Source: Microbacterium sp. 1S1
GTDB taxonomy: Bacteria; Actinomycetota; Actinomycetes; Actinomycetales; Microbacteriaceae
Length of the DNA stretch: 64,000 nt
NCBI RefSeq assembly: GCF_008271365.1
Contig: NZ_CP043430.1
Coordinates: 682,001-746,000, forward strand
Direction: 5' to 3'
In this document: positions 33,534 to 41,434 of the stretch, piece after piece
Layout of the letters: every line of letters begins with the position of its first letter
Position numbering within the stretch: position 1 is the first letter of the stretch
Translations under genes and position numbers: made by a program
The notes under the pieces: generated by a model
Seen by the model: the letters and a program-made list of their open reading frames with translations, nothing else
Told to the model about the DNA's origin: nothing
The model's database searches: none

Positions 33534-33913
33534 GTCATCCTCCAGCGACGAAGGACCGTCGCATCGTGTGTGGGTGCGAGGAGCGGCTGCTCCCCGTTGG
33601 TCGTGTGACCGCCTCGAATGTACCAACGGCCACCCGGATTTCCGCGTCATTTCGCGGGTTTCGACCGATTTCACGGCGTGTCGCGCCACATTGGCCACTC
33701 GCGTCACAGGTTTCGGACGCCGGCTCAGGGGCCGTGCGCGTCGATCACGGCCCTCGCGGTCCCGGGTGAAAGCCGGGGTCACGCGGTCGTCGCCGTCGAG
33801 CCCGCGGCGGCTCCCGGCCCGTGAGTCGCCCGAACTCAGGCGCTCGCGCGGGGTTAGGCACTCCCCCACGTGCGCGCCTGATCCGGCGCGACCGCCTGTC
33901 TTCCGGACACGCA
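33534..33913. other. Long gene-free region upstream of hup
   Basis: No convincing coding sequence is visible. An inverted repeat CCGTTGGT (33594-33601) with ACCAACGG (33622-33629) lies about 60-95 bp upstream of hup, and GGAGC/GCTCC flanks a short loop near 33580. On the minus strand TACATT within the larger repeat could be the hup -10 box. The rest, to the rpsN terminator, shows no structure I can name. Confidence 0.4.
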
Positions 33914-33947
33914 GAAGGGGCGAGGATCCGAAGATCCTCGCCCCTTC
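33914..33947 (-). terminator. Strong hairpin terminator of the rpmB-rpmG-rpsN operon
   Basis: A perfect 15-bp stem (33914-33928 with 33933-33947) and a CGAA tetraloop start 14 bp after the rpsN stop. Further pairing ACAC/GTGT flanks it. The T-tract is weak, as is usual in high-GC actinobacteria. Confidence 0.85.
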
Positions 33948-33960
33948 CGTGTCTGGAGAC

Positions 33961-34266
33961 TTACCAGCTCGACTTGGTCACGCCGGGCAGCTCACCACGG
34001 TGCGCCATGTCACGGAAGCGGACACGCGAGATGCCGAACTTCGTGAGGACACCACGGGGGCGGCCGTCGATGACGTCGCGCGAACGCACGCGGGCCGGCG
34101 ACGCGTTGCGCGGCAGCTTCTGCAGGCCGACGCGGGCGGCCTCGCGGGCCTCGTCGGTCGCGTTCGGGTCGACCAGGGTCTTCTTCAGCTCGGCACGACG
34201 CTCGGCGTAGCGCTCGACGATGACCTTGCGCTGCTCGTTGCGCGCGATCTTGCTCTTCTTAGCCAT
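33961..34266 (-). CDS. rpsN: 30S ribosomal protein S14, zinc-independent form
   Basis: The 101-residue protein is the long S14 type ([31 protein letters not shown] ... [33 protein letters not shown]). The short zinc-binding S14 has 61 residues and two CxxC pairs; this protein has no cysteine. It belongs to the small-subunit head. It starts 3 bp after rpmG and ends before a strong terminator. In many actinobacteria the cysteine-free set rpmB-rpmG-rpsN is induced by zinc shortage through Zur. Confidence 0.96.
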   Translation of the reverse strand: MAKKSKIARNEQRKVIVERYAERRAELKKTLVDPNATDEAREAARVGLQKLPRNASPARVRSRDVIDGRPRGVLTKFGISRVRFRDMAHRGELPGVTKSSW

Positions 34267-34269
34267 GGA

Positions 34270-34440
34270 TCAACGCTCCTCTCGGAATTCGACGTGCTGA
34301 CGGATGACCGGGTCGTACTTCTTCAGCACGAGGCGGTCGGGGGTGTTGCGGCGGTTCTTCTTGGTCACGTACGTGTAACCCGTACCCGCCGTCGAACGCA
34401 GCTTGATGATCGGACGGACGTCCTGAGCCTTCTTGGCCAT
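34270..34440 (-). CDS. rpmG: 50S ribosomal protein L33, zinc-independent form
   Basis: The 56-residue protein reads [19 protein letters not shown] then [18 protein letters not shown] and [19 protein letters not shown]. The two CxxC zinc pairs of the other L33 form are absent. It is a small basic large-subunit protein near the E site. Its ATG overlaps the rpmB stop by 1 bp (TAATG), so translation is coupled. It is one of three tightly packed genes in this operon. Confidence 0.95.
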   Translation of the reverse strand: MAKKAQDVRPIIKLRSTAGTGYTYVTKKNRRNTPDRLVLKKYDPVIRQHVEFREER

Positions 34441-34676
34441 TAGAGCTTCACACCCTTCGCCTGGAGGTCCTTGACGACGTTCTCGATGCCACGCGCGTCG
34501 ATCACCTTGATGCCCTTGGCGGACACGTTGAGCGTGATCTTACGACCGAGCGAGGGCACGAAATAGGTCTTCTTCTGCACGTTCGGGTCGAAGCGACGCT
34601 TCGTCCGGCGGTGCGAGTGCGAGACGTTGTGACCGAAGCCGGGAACAGCTCCGGTCACCTGGCACACTGCTGCCAT
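34440..34676 (-). CDS. rpmB: 50S ribosomal protein L28
   Basis: The 78-residue protein is a standard L28: [68 protein letters not shown]. The single Cys5 resembles the E. coli (zinc-free) type and not the four-cysteine type. The ATG at 34676 has an excellent GAAGGAG ribosome site; a longer reading from 34721 adds non-conserved sequence. It is first of the rpmB-rpmG-rpsN operon. A promoter with TAGACT and a structured leader of about 150 nt seem to lie upstream. Confidence 0.96.
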   Translation of the reverse strand: MAAVCQVTGAVPGFGHNVSHSHRRTKRRFDPNVQKKTYFVPSLGRKITLNVSAKGIKVIDARGIENVVKDLQAKGVKL

Positions 34677-34755
34677 GATGATGACTCCTTCATTACCGTG
34701 AGACCGGACGGTCCCACCCAAGATCCCTTGTCTGCACGCGACTCCGCCTCGCGGC

Positions 34756-34778
34756 CCGTCGACAAGCTCGGGGATCGG
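34756..34778. repeat. Degenerate copy of a short dispersed repeat
   Basis: This 23-bp segment differs at about four positions from the pattern CCTTCGACAGGCTCAGGGACC-GG that I recall from related genomes. It lies in the rpmB leader region. Related sequence is inside the helicase gene (29390-29430) and at the znuC start (41403-41423). Confidence 0.4.
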
Positions 34779-34799
34779 TCTGGAGAGGAAGCATGCGAA

Positions 34800-34837
34800 C
34801 TGCGCACAGGAGCGTGCGCAGACAAACAGTCAGTCTA
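34800..34837 (-). promoter_or_regulatory. Putative rpmB promoter and leader hairpin
   Basis: TAGACT on the minus strand (34832-34837) is a good -10 box; a TTCGAA at a spacing of 19 could be its -35. Just downstream, CTGCGCAC and GTGCGCAG (34800-34821) form an 8-bp hairpin in the leader. The 204 bp between rpmB and the glycosylase gene hold no coding sequence. Confidence 0.45.
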
Positions 34838-34880
34838 GCACGGCCTCATCCCGTCCTTCGAATCGTCCGGGGGCTCGGCC

Positions 34881-35603
34881 TCAGCCCGCGACGGCACCGT
34901 TCGCGCGACTCGAAGCGTCGGCGGCACCGCGGCCCCACCGGAACGCGGAGACCGTGGGGTCGCCGGGGATCCAGAAGCGCCAGGGGAAGGCATCCGTTCC
35001 GGCGATGCCCGCCACCCCCACCCGCGGGCCCTGAGCCACCTCGGTCAACGGTTCACGGAGCCACAGCTCGGCCCTGGCGTCGTTCTGCGGCTCGCCGGTG
35101 ATGGCGTCGACGCCGTCGTGGAGGGAGTGCCGCAGCCCCGCGGCCTGCCCGAGCCGTCCGGGCCCGCGCGCGAGGTCCCGCAGCGCGGTGCGGCCGAGCG
35201 GCAGTACGGCACGCCGCCGTCGGGCCGCTGCCTCCACCCCGGACACGACCTCCCCGGCACGCAGCAGCACCCCGTCGCCCTGCCCCTCGGGACCGCAGGC
35301 CACGTTGACGCAGGAGTGGATGCCGTGGCTCAGGTACACGTAGAGATGCCCCGGCTCGCCCCACATCGTGGCGTTCCGGGCCGTGCGCCCCATGCGCGCG
35401 TGGGACCCCGGGTCCGCCACCGACCCCGTGCCCTGTCCGTGATAGGCCTCCACCTCGGTGATCCGGATGCGGACCTCCGTGCGGCGTCCGTCCTCGAGGA
35501 CCATCGTCCGCAGCTCCGCGCCGAGAAGGGTGGGGGCGACCTCGACGGCGGAACGCATCACGTCGTCGCGGGTCGCGCGACGCAGTGGCACGGCTTCCGT
35601 CAT
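34881..35603 (-). CDS. DNA-3-methyladenine glycosylase (AAG type)
   Basis: The 240-residue protein matches the alkyladenine glycosylase (MPG/AAG) family: APTLLGAELR, ITEVEAYHG (catalytic Glu), GRTARNATMWGEPGHLYVYLSHGIHSCVNVACGPEG, VLLRAGEV and the ARGPGRLGQAAGL segment. It excises alkylated or deaminated purines in base excision repair. Its ATG is 1 bp after the stop of the large membrane propeller gene, so it seems to be the last member of the long zinc-region operon, although it may have other promoters. The C-terminal 15 residues are Ala/Gly-rich. Confidence 0.9.
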   Translation of the reverse strand: MTEAVPLRRATRDDVMRSAVEVAPTLLGAELRTMVLEDGRRTEVRIRITEVEAYHGQGTGSVADPGSHARMGRTARNATMWGEPGHLYVYLSHGIHSCVNVACGPEGQGDGVLLRAGEVVSGVEAAARRRRAVLPLGRTALRDLARGPGRLGQAAGLRHSLHDGVDAITGEPQNDARAELWLREPLTEVAQGPRVGVAGIAGTDAFPWRFWIPGDPTVSAFRWGRGAADASSRANGAVAG

Positions 35604-35604
35604 G

Positions 35605-37407
35605 TCAGAACCGCGGCGCCGTCTGGCACCAGGACGCGTCGAATCCGGTCAACGCCACGATCTCGTCCCCCGACCTCATGTCGATGAGGTGCGTCTCCAG
35701 GGTCTCCGGAAGCGGCAGCAGCATCCCGTCATAGGCGTTGTCGGCCATGTCGGGGGCGATCACCACGGCGGCGTACTGCCCGCTGGGTGACGCACACGCC
35801 TGGAGGATCGAGTCGGCGGAGCTGACCTCGACGAGCGGCGTGGCCTTCCCCGAATCGTCGACGCGGATCACGGCCTGTCCCACCGGGAGGCCGCCCTCAT
35901 CCCGGGCGACGACGTGGCGCAGGGTGCCGCCGGGGAACGGGGTGATGGACGTTGCGGTGCCGTAGTCCGGCTCGGACGCGGCGAGCGGCTGCTCCGAACC
36001 GTCCGCGAGATTCAGCTCGACGACCGAGCCGTCGAGGCGCTCCACGATCGCGGTGTAGGTGCCGCGCGAGATGCCCTGGATGGTGGTGGCGAGGCCGAGC
36101 GACTGCACTCCGGTGTCGGCGGCGCGGTCCACGAGCGACAGCGCTCCGTCGAAGTCGATGAAGAGGACGGCGGCGCTGTCGGGCACGAACTGCCACACGA
36201 AGACACTCGCCTCCTTGTCGCCGACCTCGATGATGCGGGGCTCGCTGTCTCCGCTCAGCGACTGGGTGACCAGCACGCTGGCCCGCCCCTCGGTGTCGCT
36301 GAGCTCGCGATCGGAGTAGCTGTAACCGACGAGGTTGCCGCGCTCGGACACCTGGATCGCGCCGACGTTGCCCTCGCCGGGGAGCTTGAGCTCGCGCTCC
36401 CCGGTGCCGTCCCTGTCCATGACGAGCAGCCGGGAGCCGTCGTCCTCTTCGACCGCGGCCACGAGCTGCGTGGAGGTGGCACGGAAGTCGTTGATCCGCG
36501 GATGGGAGAAAACAGGCTGCGCGTTCTCGCCGCTCAGGTCGGTGCGGAAGATGATGTCGTCGCCATCCGGATCTCGACGGAGGAGGAAGATCGACGACGC
36601 GGGCGTCGTGAAGGACGTCGTCAGGTCGGCGGCGGGACCACCCCCCGCTCCGGTCACCCCGGCGACGGTGACCGTATAGGTCGTGTCGTCGTCGAGCGGC
36701 ACGGTGAAGCGCACGCCGACGCCGCGCCCGGCCGCGTCGACGGTGAACGGCACGGAGGGCTCGACCGTCACCTGCTCGGGGTCGACGGCGGACAGCGCCT
36801 GATTCGCCGTGACGATGACGCGGCTGCCGGACGACTCGATGGCCTGTTCCGCGTCGACCTGGACCTCGGTGATCCGAGGCCCCTGCAGGAGGCTCACGAT
36901 CCCCAGTCCGGCGCCGACGAGCACGAGCACGCCGATGACGGCACCGATCGTGACGAGGAAGCGGCGCCGGGACCACGGCGCCGACCGCGGCGCCTCATCC
37001 TCGACGGGAACATCGGTGCTGGGCGTCCAGCCCGGCTCCGACGCGTCTTCCCGATCGCGGCCCGCCGGCGGAACGGAGGTCGGCCCCGCGGGGGTGAACA
37101 CCGGCTCCGGAGACTGCGGGATCGCGGGAATGCCGGCGGCCGACTCGGCGGCCTCGCGCTCCGCCGCCTCACGTTCCGCGGCGACCTCGCGATCGACCGC
37201 GGCCTGCTCCGCGGCGACCTCCGAGGCCATCCGGTCCACGGCCGCACGCTCAGCCGCGACCTGCTCCGCCTCGGCCTGCTCGGCCGCCGCGCGCTCCGCA
37301 GCAGTCTGCTCCTCTGCCGCGCGCTCCTCGGCCTCCCGGGCGGCGCGCAGCTCGGCGCGGGTCCGCGGGACGGCGGGCGGCTCGTGCCGCTCGTCGTCAG
37401 TACTCAT
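35605..37407 (-). CDS. Membrane-anchored Ig-like plus beta-propeller protein
   Basis: The 600-residue protein has three parts. Residues about 15-100 are a Glu/Ala/Arg-rich helical stretch (AEERAAEEQTAAERAAAEQAEAEQ), probably coiled coil. After a proline-rich linker there is one transmembrane helix (FLVTIGAVIGVLVLVGAGLGIVSLL, about 152-176). The outer part has an SbsA-like Ig domain (DPEQVTVEPSVPFTV...TTYTVTVAGVTGAGG), then repeated strands with SGENAQPVF, GTGERELKLPG and similar, typical of a TolB/WD-like propeller. Function unknown. Its start overlaps the TIGR03943 gene by 11 bp, tying it to the zinc operon. Confidence 0.72.
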   Translation of the reverse strand: MSTDDERHEPPAVPRTRAELRAAREAEERAAEEQTAAERAAAEQAEAEQVAAERAAVDRMASEVAAEQAAVDREVAAEREAAEREAAESAAGIPAIPQSPEPVFTPAGPTSVPPAGRDREDASEPGWTPSTDVPVEDEAPRSAPWSRRRFLVTIGAVIGVLVLVGAGLGIVSLLQGPRITEVQVDAEQAIESSGSRVIVTANQALSAVDPEQVTVEPSVPFTVDAAGRGVGVRFTVPLDDDTTYTVTVAGVTGAGGGPAADLTTSFTTPASSIFLLRRDPDGDDIIFRTDLSGENAQPVFSHPRINDFRATSTQLVAAVEEDDGSRLLVMDRDGTGERELKLPGEGNVGAIQVSERGNLVGYSYSDRELSDTEGRASVLVTQSLSGDSEPRIIEVGDKEASVFVWQFVPDSAAVLFIDFDGALSLVDRAADTGVQSLGLATTIQGISRGTYTAIVERLDGSVVELNLADGSEQPLAASEPDYGTATSITPFPGGTLRHVVARDEGGLPVGQAVIRVDDSGKATPLVEVSSADSILQACASPSGQYAAVVIAPDMADNAYDGMLLPLPETLETHLIDMRSGDEIVALTGFDASWCQTAPRF

Positions 37408-38209
37408 ACGGATCCTTCGGCTCGTCGATCGCCACGACATCCGTCGGCTCGATGTGCAGCGAACCGTCCTGGTCCGCGCGGACCGTCCCGGTGACCTCGA
37501 CCCACTGGCCGGTCTTGTACGCGTCGGCATCGACGCTGACCGGCAGCGCGGCGGTCTGGGCGTCGATCACGCAATGCGTGATCACGAGACGGGTGAGATT
37601 GACGCCGTCTCCCTCACCGGGTGTGACGAAGCCGGTGAGCGTGACGTCGGCCCCGTCGTAGGCGGTGGTGTTCGTCGCGGCGGCGAAGACGCTCGCCCAG
37701 TCCCCGACCCCGAACGTCGAGGTGTCCGCGACGCCGAGGGCGACGGTGTCGGCGCCGGCGAAGAGCGCGGTCTCCTCCCCCGCACGCGACATCGCGAGTT
37801 CCACCGACAGCGATGCGGGCGGCAACACGAGCGCGGCCGCGACGACCCCCGTGGCCACGACACCGCCGGCGAGGGCGCCGACTCCCACGAGGGTGCGGCG
37901 CGAGGGGGCGGACGACCGCTCGCCGTCGTCGGCGGAGGTATGCCCCGCCTCCCCTGACGGCGACGGTGCCGGCGCATGGTCATGCCCATGGTCTTCCTCG
38001 GCGCCCAACGGCAGTGTGCACGACCAGATCGCTCCGGCGAGGGTGACGACCGCGGCCGCGCAGGCGAACCACACCGACTCCGGGCTGATGTAGAGCGTCA
38101 GGCGATCCGTGACCGCGAGGCCGATGGTCACGACGGCGACGACGGAGGCGAGACCGATCCCCAGCCACCGGGTGGCGAGGGCGCGGGAGCGGGCGGAGAA
38201 CTCAGGCAA
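37397..38209 (-). CDS. TIGR03943 family membrane protein (YcgQ-like)
   Basis: The 270-residue protein has two helices at the N terminus, a His-rich cytosolic loop EEDHGHDHAPAP near residue 72, a third helix (about 105-130) and an outer C-terminal OB-like domain (DVTLTGFVTPGEGDGVNLTRLVITHCVIDAQTAALPVSV...GQWVEVTGTV). This is the TIGR03943/DUF1980 pattern; the family travels with the UPF0718 permease, as here. I infer a metal-handling, probably zinc, role from its neighbours zur and znuABC. It begins at TTG 38209, overlapping the permease stop by 8 bp. Confidence 0.78.
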   Translation of the reverse strand: MPEFSARSRALATRWLGIGLASVVAVVTIGLAVTDRLTLYISPESVWFACAAAVVTLAGAIWSCTLPLGAEEDHGHDHAPAPSPSGEAGHTSADDGERSSAPSRRTLVGVGALAGGVVATGVVAAALVLPPASLSVELAMSRAGEETALFAGADTVALGVADTSTFGVGDWASVFAAATNTTAYDGADVTLTGFVTPGEGDGVNLTRLVITHCVIDAQTAALPVSVDADAYKTGQWVEVTGTVRADQDGSLHIEPTDVVAIDEPKDPYEY

Positions 38210-39242
38210 GGACGTTCACCCCGATCCCGATCGCGAAGGCCGCGGCCAGCACCACACCGGTGATCCCGACGAGGGTGCGGGCCGTGAACGTCGTGCGCAT
38301 GAGCGCGAGCATCTTGATGTCGACGAGGGGTCCGACCAGGAGGAAGGCCACGAGCGCGCCAGAGGAGAAGGTCGACGCGAATGAGAGGGCGAAGAAGGCG
38401 TCGACGTTGGAGCAGATCGCCACGACGATCGCGAGCAGCATCATCGCGACGATGGACAGCACGGGGTTGGCGCCGATCGCGAGCAGCACGTCCCTCGGGA
38501 TGAGCACTTGCACGGCTCCGGCCAGCGCCGACCCGATGACGAGTGCGGGCATCACGGCCCGCAGCTCGACGAGGAACTGCGTGAGGCTCCGGCGGACGGG
38601 CGTACCCGGTTCGTGCGTCACGCGCTCGCACGTGTCGACGAAGCGCTGCGTGAGCAGAGAGTCGGGCGAGAGGTGCCGGCTGTAGATCCAGCCGATGAGG
38701 TTCGCGATCAGGTAGCCGCCGACGAGGCGGGCGACGAGGATCCCGCCGTCCCAGCCGAAAGCGGCGTGCGTCGTGAGGATCACGATCGGGTTGACGATCG
38801 GCGCGGCGATGAGGAAGGTCAGCGCCTCGGCAGGCGCGAGCCCTCGCATCATCAGGCCGCGGGCGAACGGCACGTTGCCGCATTCGCAGACCGGGATGAG
38901 CATGCCCAGGAGGGAGAGCACCGCACGGCGGGCCCAGGCGCGCCGCGGCAGCCAGCGATGGATGACGTCGGCGGGGAGCCACACCTGCACGACGATCGAC
39001 AGGAGCACGCCCAGCACGACGAAGGGCAGCGCCTCGATCAGCACGCTGAGCGCGAGCGTCAGGCCGTCCTGCGCGCGGGTCGGCAGCGAGGCCGGGAAGA
39101 GAGTGGGGAGGAACGCATCGATGAGGAACAGCGCCACGACGATCGCTGCCCCGATGCCGACGGCGATCCACGTCGAGCGGGGCGAGGGCGCTCGACGGTG
39201 CGTGTGGCCCGGACGGGTGGCCGTTCGTGCCGGGGCGGTCAC
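38202..39242 (-). CDS. UPF0718 family permease
   Basis: The 346-residue protein has about eight transmembrane helices of the UPF0718/ArsP_1 (DUF318) family: SVLIEALPFVVLGVLLSIVVQVW, ECGNVPFARGLMMRGLAPAEALTFLIAAPIVNPIVILTTHAAFG, and CSNVDAFFALSFAS. The Cys and polar residues in these helices are typical. Relatives export or import inorganic or metal-linked substrates, and the pairing with TIGR03943 proteins is conserved. Its GTG overlaps the zur stop (GTGA), so it is coupled to zur. I infer a role in zinc homeostasis. Confidence 0.82.
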   Translation of the reverse strand: MTAPARTATRPGHTHRRAPSPRSTWIAVGIGAAIVVALFLIDAFLPTLFPASLPTRAQDGLTLALSVLIEALPFVVLGVLLSIVVQVWLPADVIHRWLPRRAWARRAVLSLLGMLIPVCECGNVPFARGLMMRGLAPAEALTFLIAAPIVNPIVILTTHAAFGWDGGILVARLVGGYLIANLIGWIYSRHLSPDSLLTQRFVDTCERVTHEPGTPVRRSLTQFLVELRAVMPALVIGSALAGAVQVLIPRDVLLAIGANPVLSIVAMMLLAIVVAICSNVDAFFALSFASTFSSGALVAFLLVGPLVDIKMLALMRTTFTARTLVGITGVVLAAAFAIGIGVNVLA

Positions 39243-39655
39243 GCTGTCGCAGCCCTCTCGGCATCGCGCCTATTCGCGCAGGGGGTGCAGAGACCGAAGA
39301 TGTCGACGACGTGCGCCGCCTCGGTGAAGCCGTGCAGCGCCGCCGTCCGGTGTGCCCACTGCTCCACGTCCTTGGCCTCGATCTCGACGGTGAGGCCGCA
39401 GGAGCGGCAGATGAGGTGGTGGTGGTGCCCCTGGGTCGTGCAGGCGCGGTAGAGCGCCTCCCCCTCAGGACTCTGCAGGGAGTCGGCGTCTCCGGCAGCC
39501 GCGAGCCCGGCGAGGGCGCGGTACACCGTCGCCAGCCCGATCCCGGTGTTGTCGTCGCGAAGGGTCGCGTGCAGGCTCTGGGCGCTCACGAAACCGCGCG
39601 CGTCGGCGAGCGCTTCGCGCACGCGTTCGCGCTGCCAGGTGTTCCGCTGAGCCAT
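39239..39655 (-). CDS. zur: Fur-family zinc uptake regulator
   Basis: The 138-residue protein is a Fur-family repressor: HTH RVREALADARGFVSAQSLHATLRDDNTGIGLATVYRALAGLAAAG, then the dimer/metal domain with CTTQGHHHHLICRSCGLTVEI and CTPC near the end. The two CxxC pairs hold structural zinc, and HHHH and later Glu/His residues form the sensory site. Its place between znuB and a permease and the Zur-type box at znuA favour zinc over iron. TAGAAT lies 7 nt before its ATG, so it may also have its own leaderless promoter. It is 64 bp after znuB. Confidence 0.87.
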   Translation of the reverse strand: MAQRNTWQRERVREALADARGFVSAQSLHATLRDDNTGIGLATVYRALAGLAAAGDADSLQSPEGEALYRACTTQGHHHHLICRSCGLTVEIEAKDVEQWAHRTAALHGFTEAAHVVDIFGLCTPCANRRDAERAATA

Positions 39656-39719
39656 GCCTTCGATTCTAGGCCGCCCGGATCAGCGAGGGCTGGGAGCCCC
39701 CGCCGCCTTCGGAGCGGCG

Positions 39720-40592
39720 TCAGACACGGGTCACACGGGAGCGGAGCCGCTGCACGACCCAGCACACGACATAGATCGTGAAGGACAGGGTGGTGATGTA
39801 CGGGCTCACCGGCAGGGTTCCGGCGAGCGCGAGCAGGATGCCGCCGACGGCCGAGACGAACCCGAACAGCGCCGCCAGCAACGGCACCGCGACGGGTCCC
39901 GCCGTGACCCGCATGGCTGCGGCGGCCGGGGTGACCAGCAGCGCCATCACGAGCAGGGCGCCGATGATGTGCACGCTCACCGCGACGATGAGTCCCAGCA
40001 GCACCATGAACAGCAGGCTCACGGTCCGGGTGGGCACCCCGCGGGCGGCCGCCGACTCCGGATCGAGCGAGTCGAACCGAAGCGGGTTCCACATCACGAG
40101 CAGGCCGAGCAGCACCACGATGCTGATGCCGACGAGCCAGCCGAGGTCGGGACTCGACACCGACACGATCTGCCCCGTCAGCAGACTGAAACGGTTGGCG
40201 CTGCGGCCGTCGTACAGGGACAGGAACAGGATGCCGAGGCCGAGGCCGAACGGCATGAGCACACCCACGATCGAGTTGCGGTCGCGGGCTTTGGCGCCGA
40301 GCACCCCGATGAGGACCGCCGCCACGAGGGCTCCCCCGAGCGAGCCCAGCACGACGCTGCCGCCGAACAGCAGCGCCGCCGCCGCACCCGCGAACGACAG
40401 CTCGCTCACCCCGTGCACCGCAAAGGCGAGGTCGCGCTGCATGACGAACACCCCGATGAGACCGCCGACGAGGCCGAGCACGGCGCCCGCGATGATCGAG
40501 TTCGAGAGCAGGGCGACGAGCTCGCCGTAGTCCTGGAAGGAGAAGATGTCGTCCCAGCCGACCGTGGGGACGAGGGCGGACGCGACGGTCAT
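39720..40592 (-). CDS. znuB: Zinc ABC transporter permease
   Basis: The 290-residue protein has about eight helices of the ABC-3 family (ZnuB/MntB/TroC): SNSIIAGAVLGLVGGLIGVFVMQRDLAFAVHGVSELSFAGAAAALLFGG at the start, and the coupling segment LDPESAAARGVPTRTVSLLFMVLLGLIVAVSVHIIGALLVMALLVTPAAAA. It forms the membrane channel for divalent metal import; zinc is inferred from the neighbouring zur and His-rich ZnuA. Its ATG overlaps znuC by 4 bp. Confidence 0.9.
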   Translation of the reverse strand: MTVASALVPTVGWDDIFSFQDYGELVALLSNSIIAGAVLGLVGGLIGVFVMQRDLAFAVHGVSELSFAGAAAALLFGGSVVLGSLGGALVAAVLIGVLGAKARDRNSIVGVLMPFGLGLGILFLSLYDGRSANRFSLLTGQIVSVSSPDLGWLVGISIVVLLGLLVMWNPLRFDSLDPESAAARGVPTRTVSLLFMVLLGLIVAVSVHIIGALLVMALLVTPAAAAMRVTAGPVAVPLLAALFGFVSAVGGILLALAGTLPVSPYITTLSFTIYVVCWVVQRLRSRVTRV

Positions 40593-41434
40593 GCGGCGCC
40601 CCCGTGCTCGTGGTCGTGGTGCGGCTCCGCGTCGGGGACGCCGACCACGACGAGCCGGTCACCAGCACGGAGCACGAACACCGGGGTGCCGTAGAGATCC
40701 GTCAGCACCCGGGTCTGCAGCACCTCCTCCGGGGTCCCGAGGAGGAACCTGCCCCCGGCGATGTAGAGGATCCGGTCGACACGGTTCAGGATCGGGTTGA
40801 CGTCGTGCGTGACGAAGAGCACGGCGGCACCGCGCTCGCGCCGCTGCCGGTCGATGATGTCGGTGACGGCCACCTGGTTCGCCAGGTCGAGGTTCGACAG
40901 CGGCTCGTCGCACAGCAGCAGCGAGGGGTTGTCGGCCAGGGCCTGCCCGACGCGGAGGCGCTGCTGCTCCCCACCCGAGAGCAGCCCCACCCGGCGGTCC
41001 GCGTACGAGGTCGCCCCGACCGCGGCCAGCAGCGCGTCGACCTTGACCCGGTCGCCGCGATGCGGGATGGGGAAGCCGAAGCGGCTGCCCTGCACACCGA
41101 GCGCCACGAGGTCACGGGCTCGCATGCTCGTGTCGGGAGCGAGCGACCGCTGCTGCGGGATGTACCCGATGCGGGCGTTGCCGCGGTGCACGGGCTCGCC
41201 GGCCACGCGGATGCTGCCGCGGGACAGCGGCTGGAGTCCGAGGATGCTGCGAAGGAGCGTCGTCTTCCCGGAACCCGACGGCCCGAGTACGGCGATGAAC
41301 TCGCCGGGCTGGACCGTGAGGTCGAGACCCGACCAGAGCTCGCGCTCGCCGCGCTGCAGGGCGCCGTCCGCGATCTCGAGGACCGGGCCGGTCCCGCTCG
41401 TCGGTCGCTGAGCCTGTGAACGGGCTCCGCTCAC
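40589..41434 (-). CDS. znuC: Zinc ABC transporter ATPase
   Basis: The 281-residue protein is an ABC ATPase: Walker A GPSGSGKTT near residue 52, Q-loop GYIPQQR, signature LLSGGEQQRL, Walker B LLLCDEPLSNLD, and the switch histidine in FVTHD. It drives metal import with znuB and znuA. A His-rich tail (PHHDHEHGG) ends the protein and may bind zinc. The first 15 residues (SGARSQAQRPTSGTG) are encoded by DNA resembling a dispersed short repeat. The GTG at 41434 overlaps the znuA stop (GTGA). Confidence 0.9.
   Translation of the reverse strand: MSGARSQAQRPTSGTGPVLEIADGALQRGERELWSGLDLTVQPGEFIAVLGPSGSGKTTLLRSILGLQPLSRGSIRVAGEPVHRGNARIGYIPQQRSLAPDTSMRARDLVALGVQGSRFGFPIPHRGDRVKVDALLAAVGATSYADRRVGLLSGGEQQRLRVGQALADNPSLLLCDEPLSNLDLANQVAVTDIIDRQRRERGAAVLFVTHDVNPILNRVDRILYIAGGRFLLGTPEEVLQTRVLTDLYGTPVFVLRAGDRLVVVGVPDAEPHHDHEHGGAA
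41403..41423. repeat. Repeat-like sequence forming the 5' end of znuC
   Basis: This 21-bp segment matches about 17 of 21 positions of GGTCGTTGAGCCTGTCGAAGG, a repeat I recall from related genomes. It encodes residues near the N terminus of ZnuC, in a non-conserved extension. Other relatives are at 29390-29430 and 34756-34778. Confidence 0.4.
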
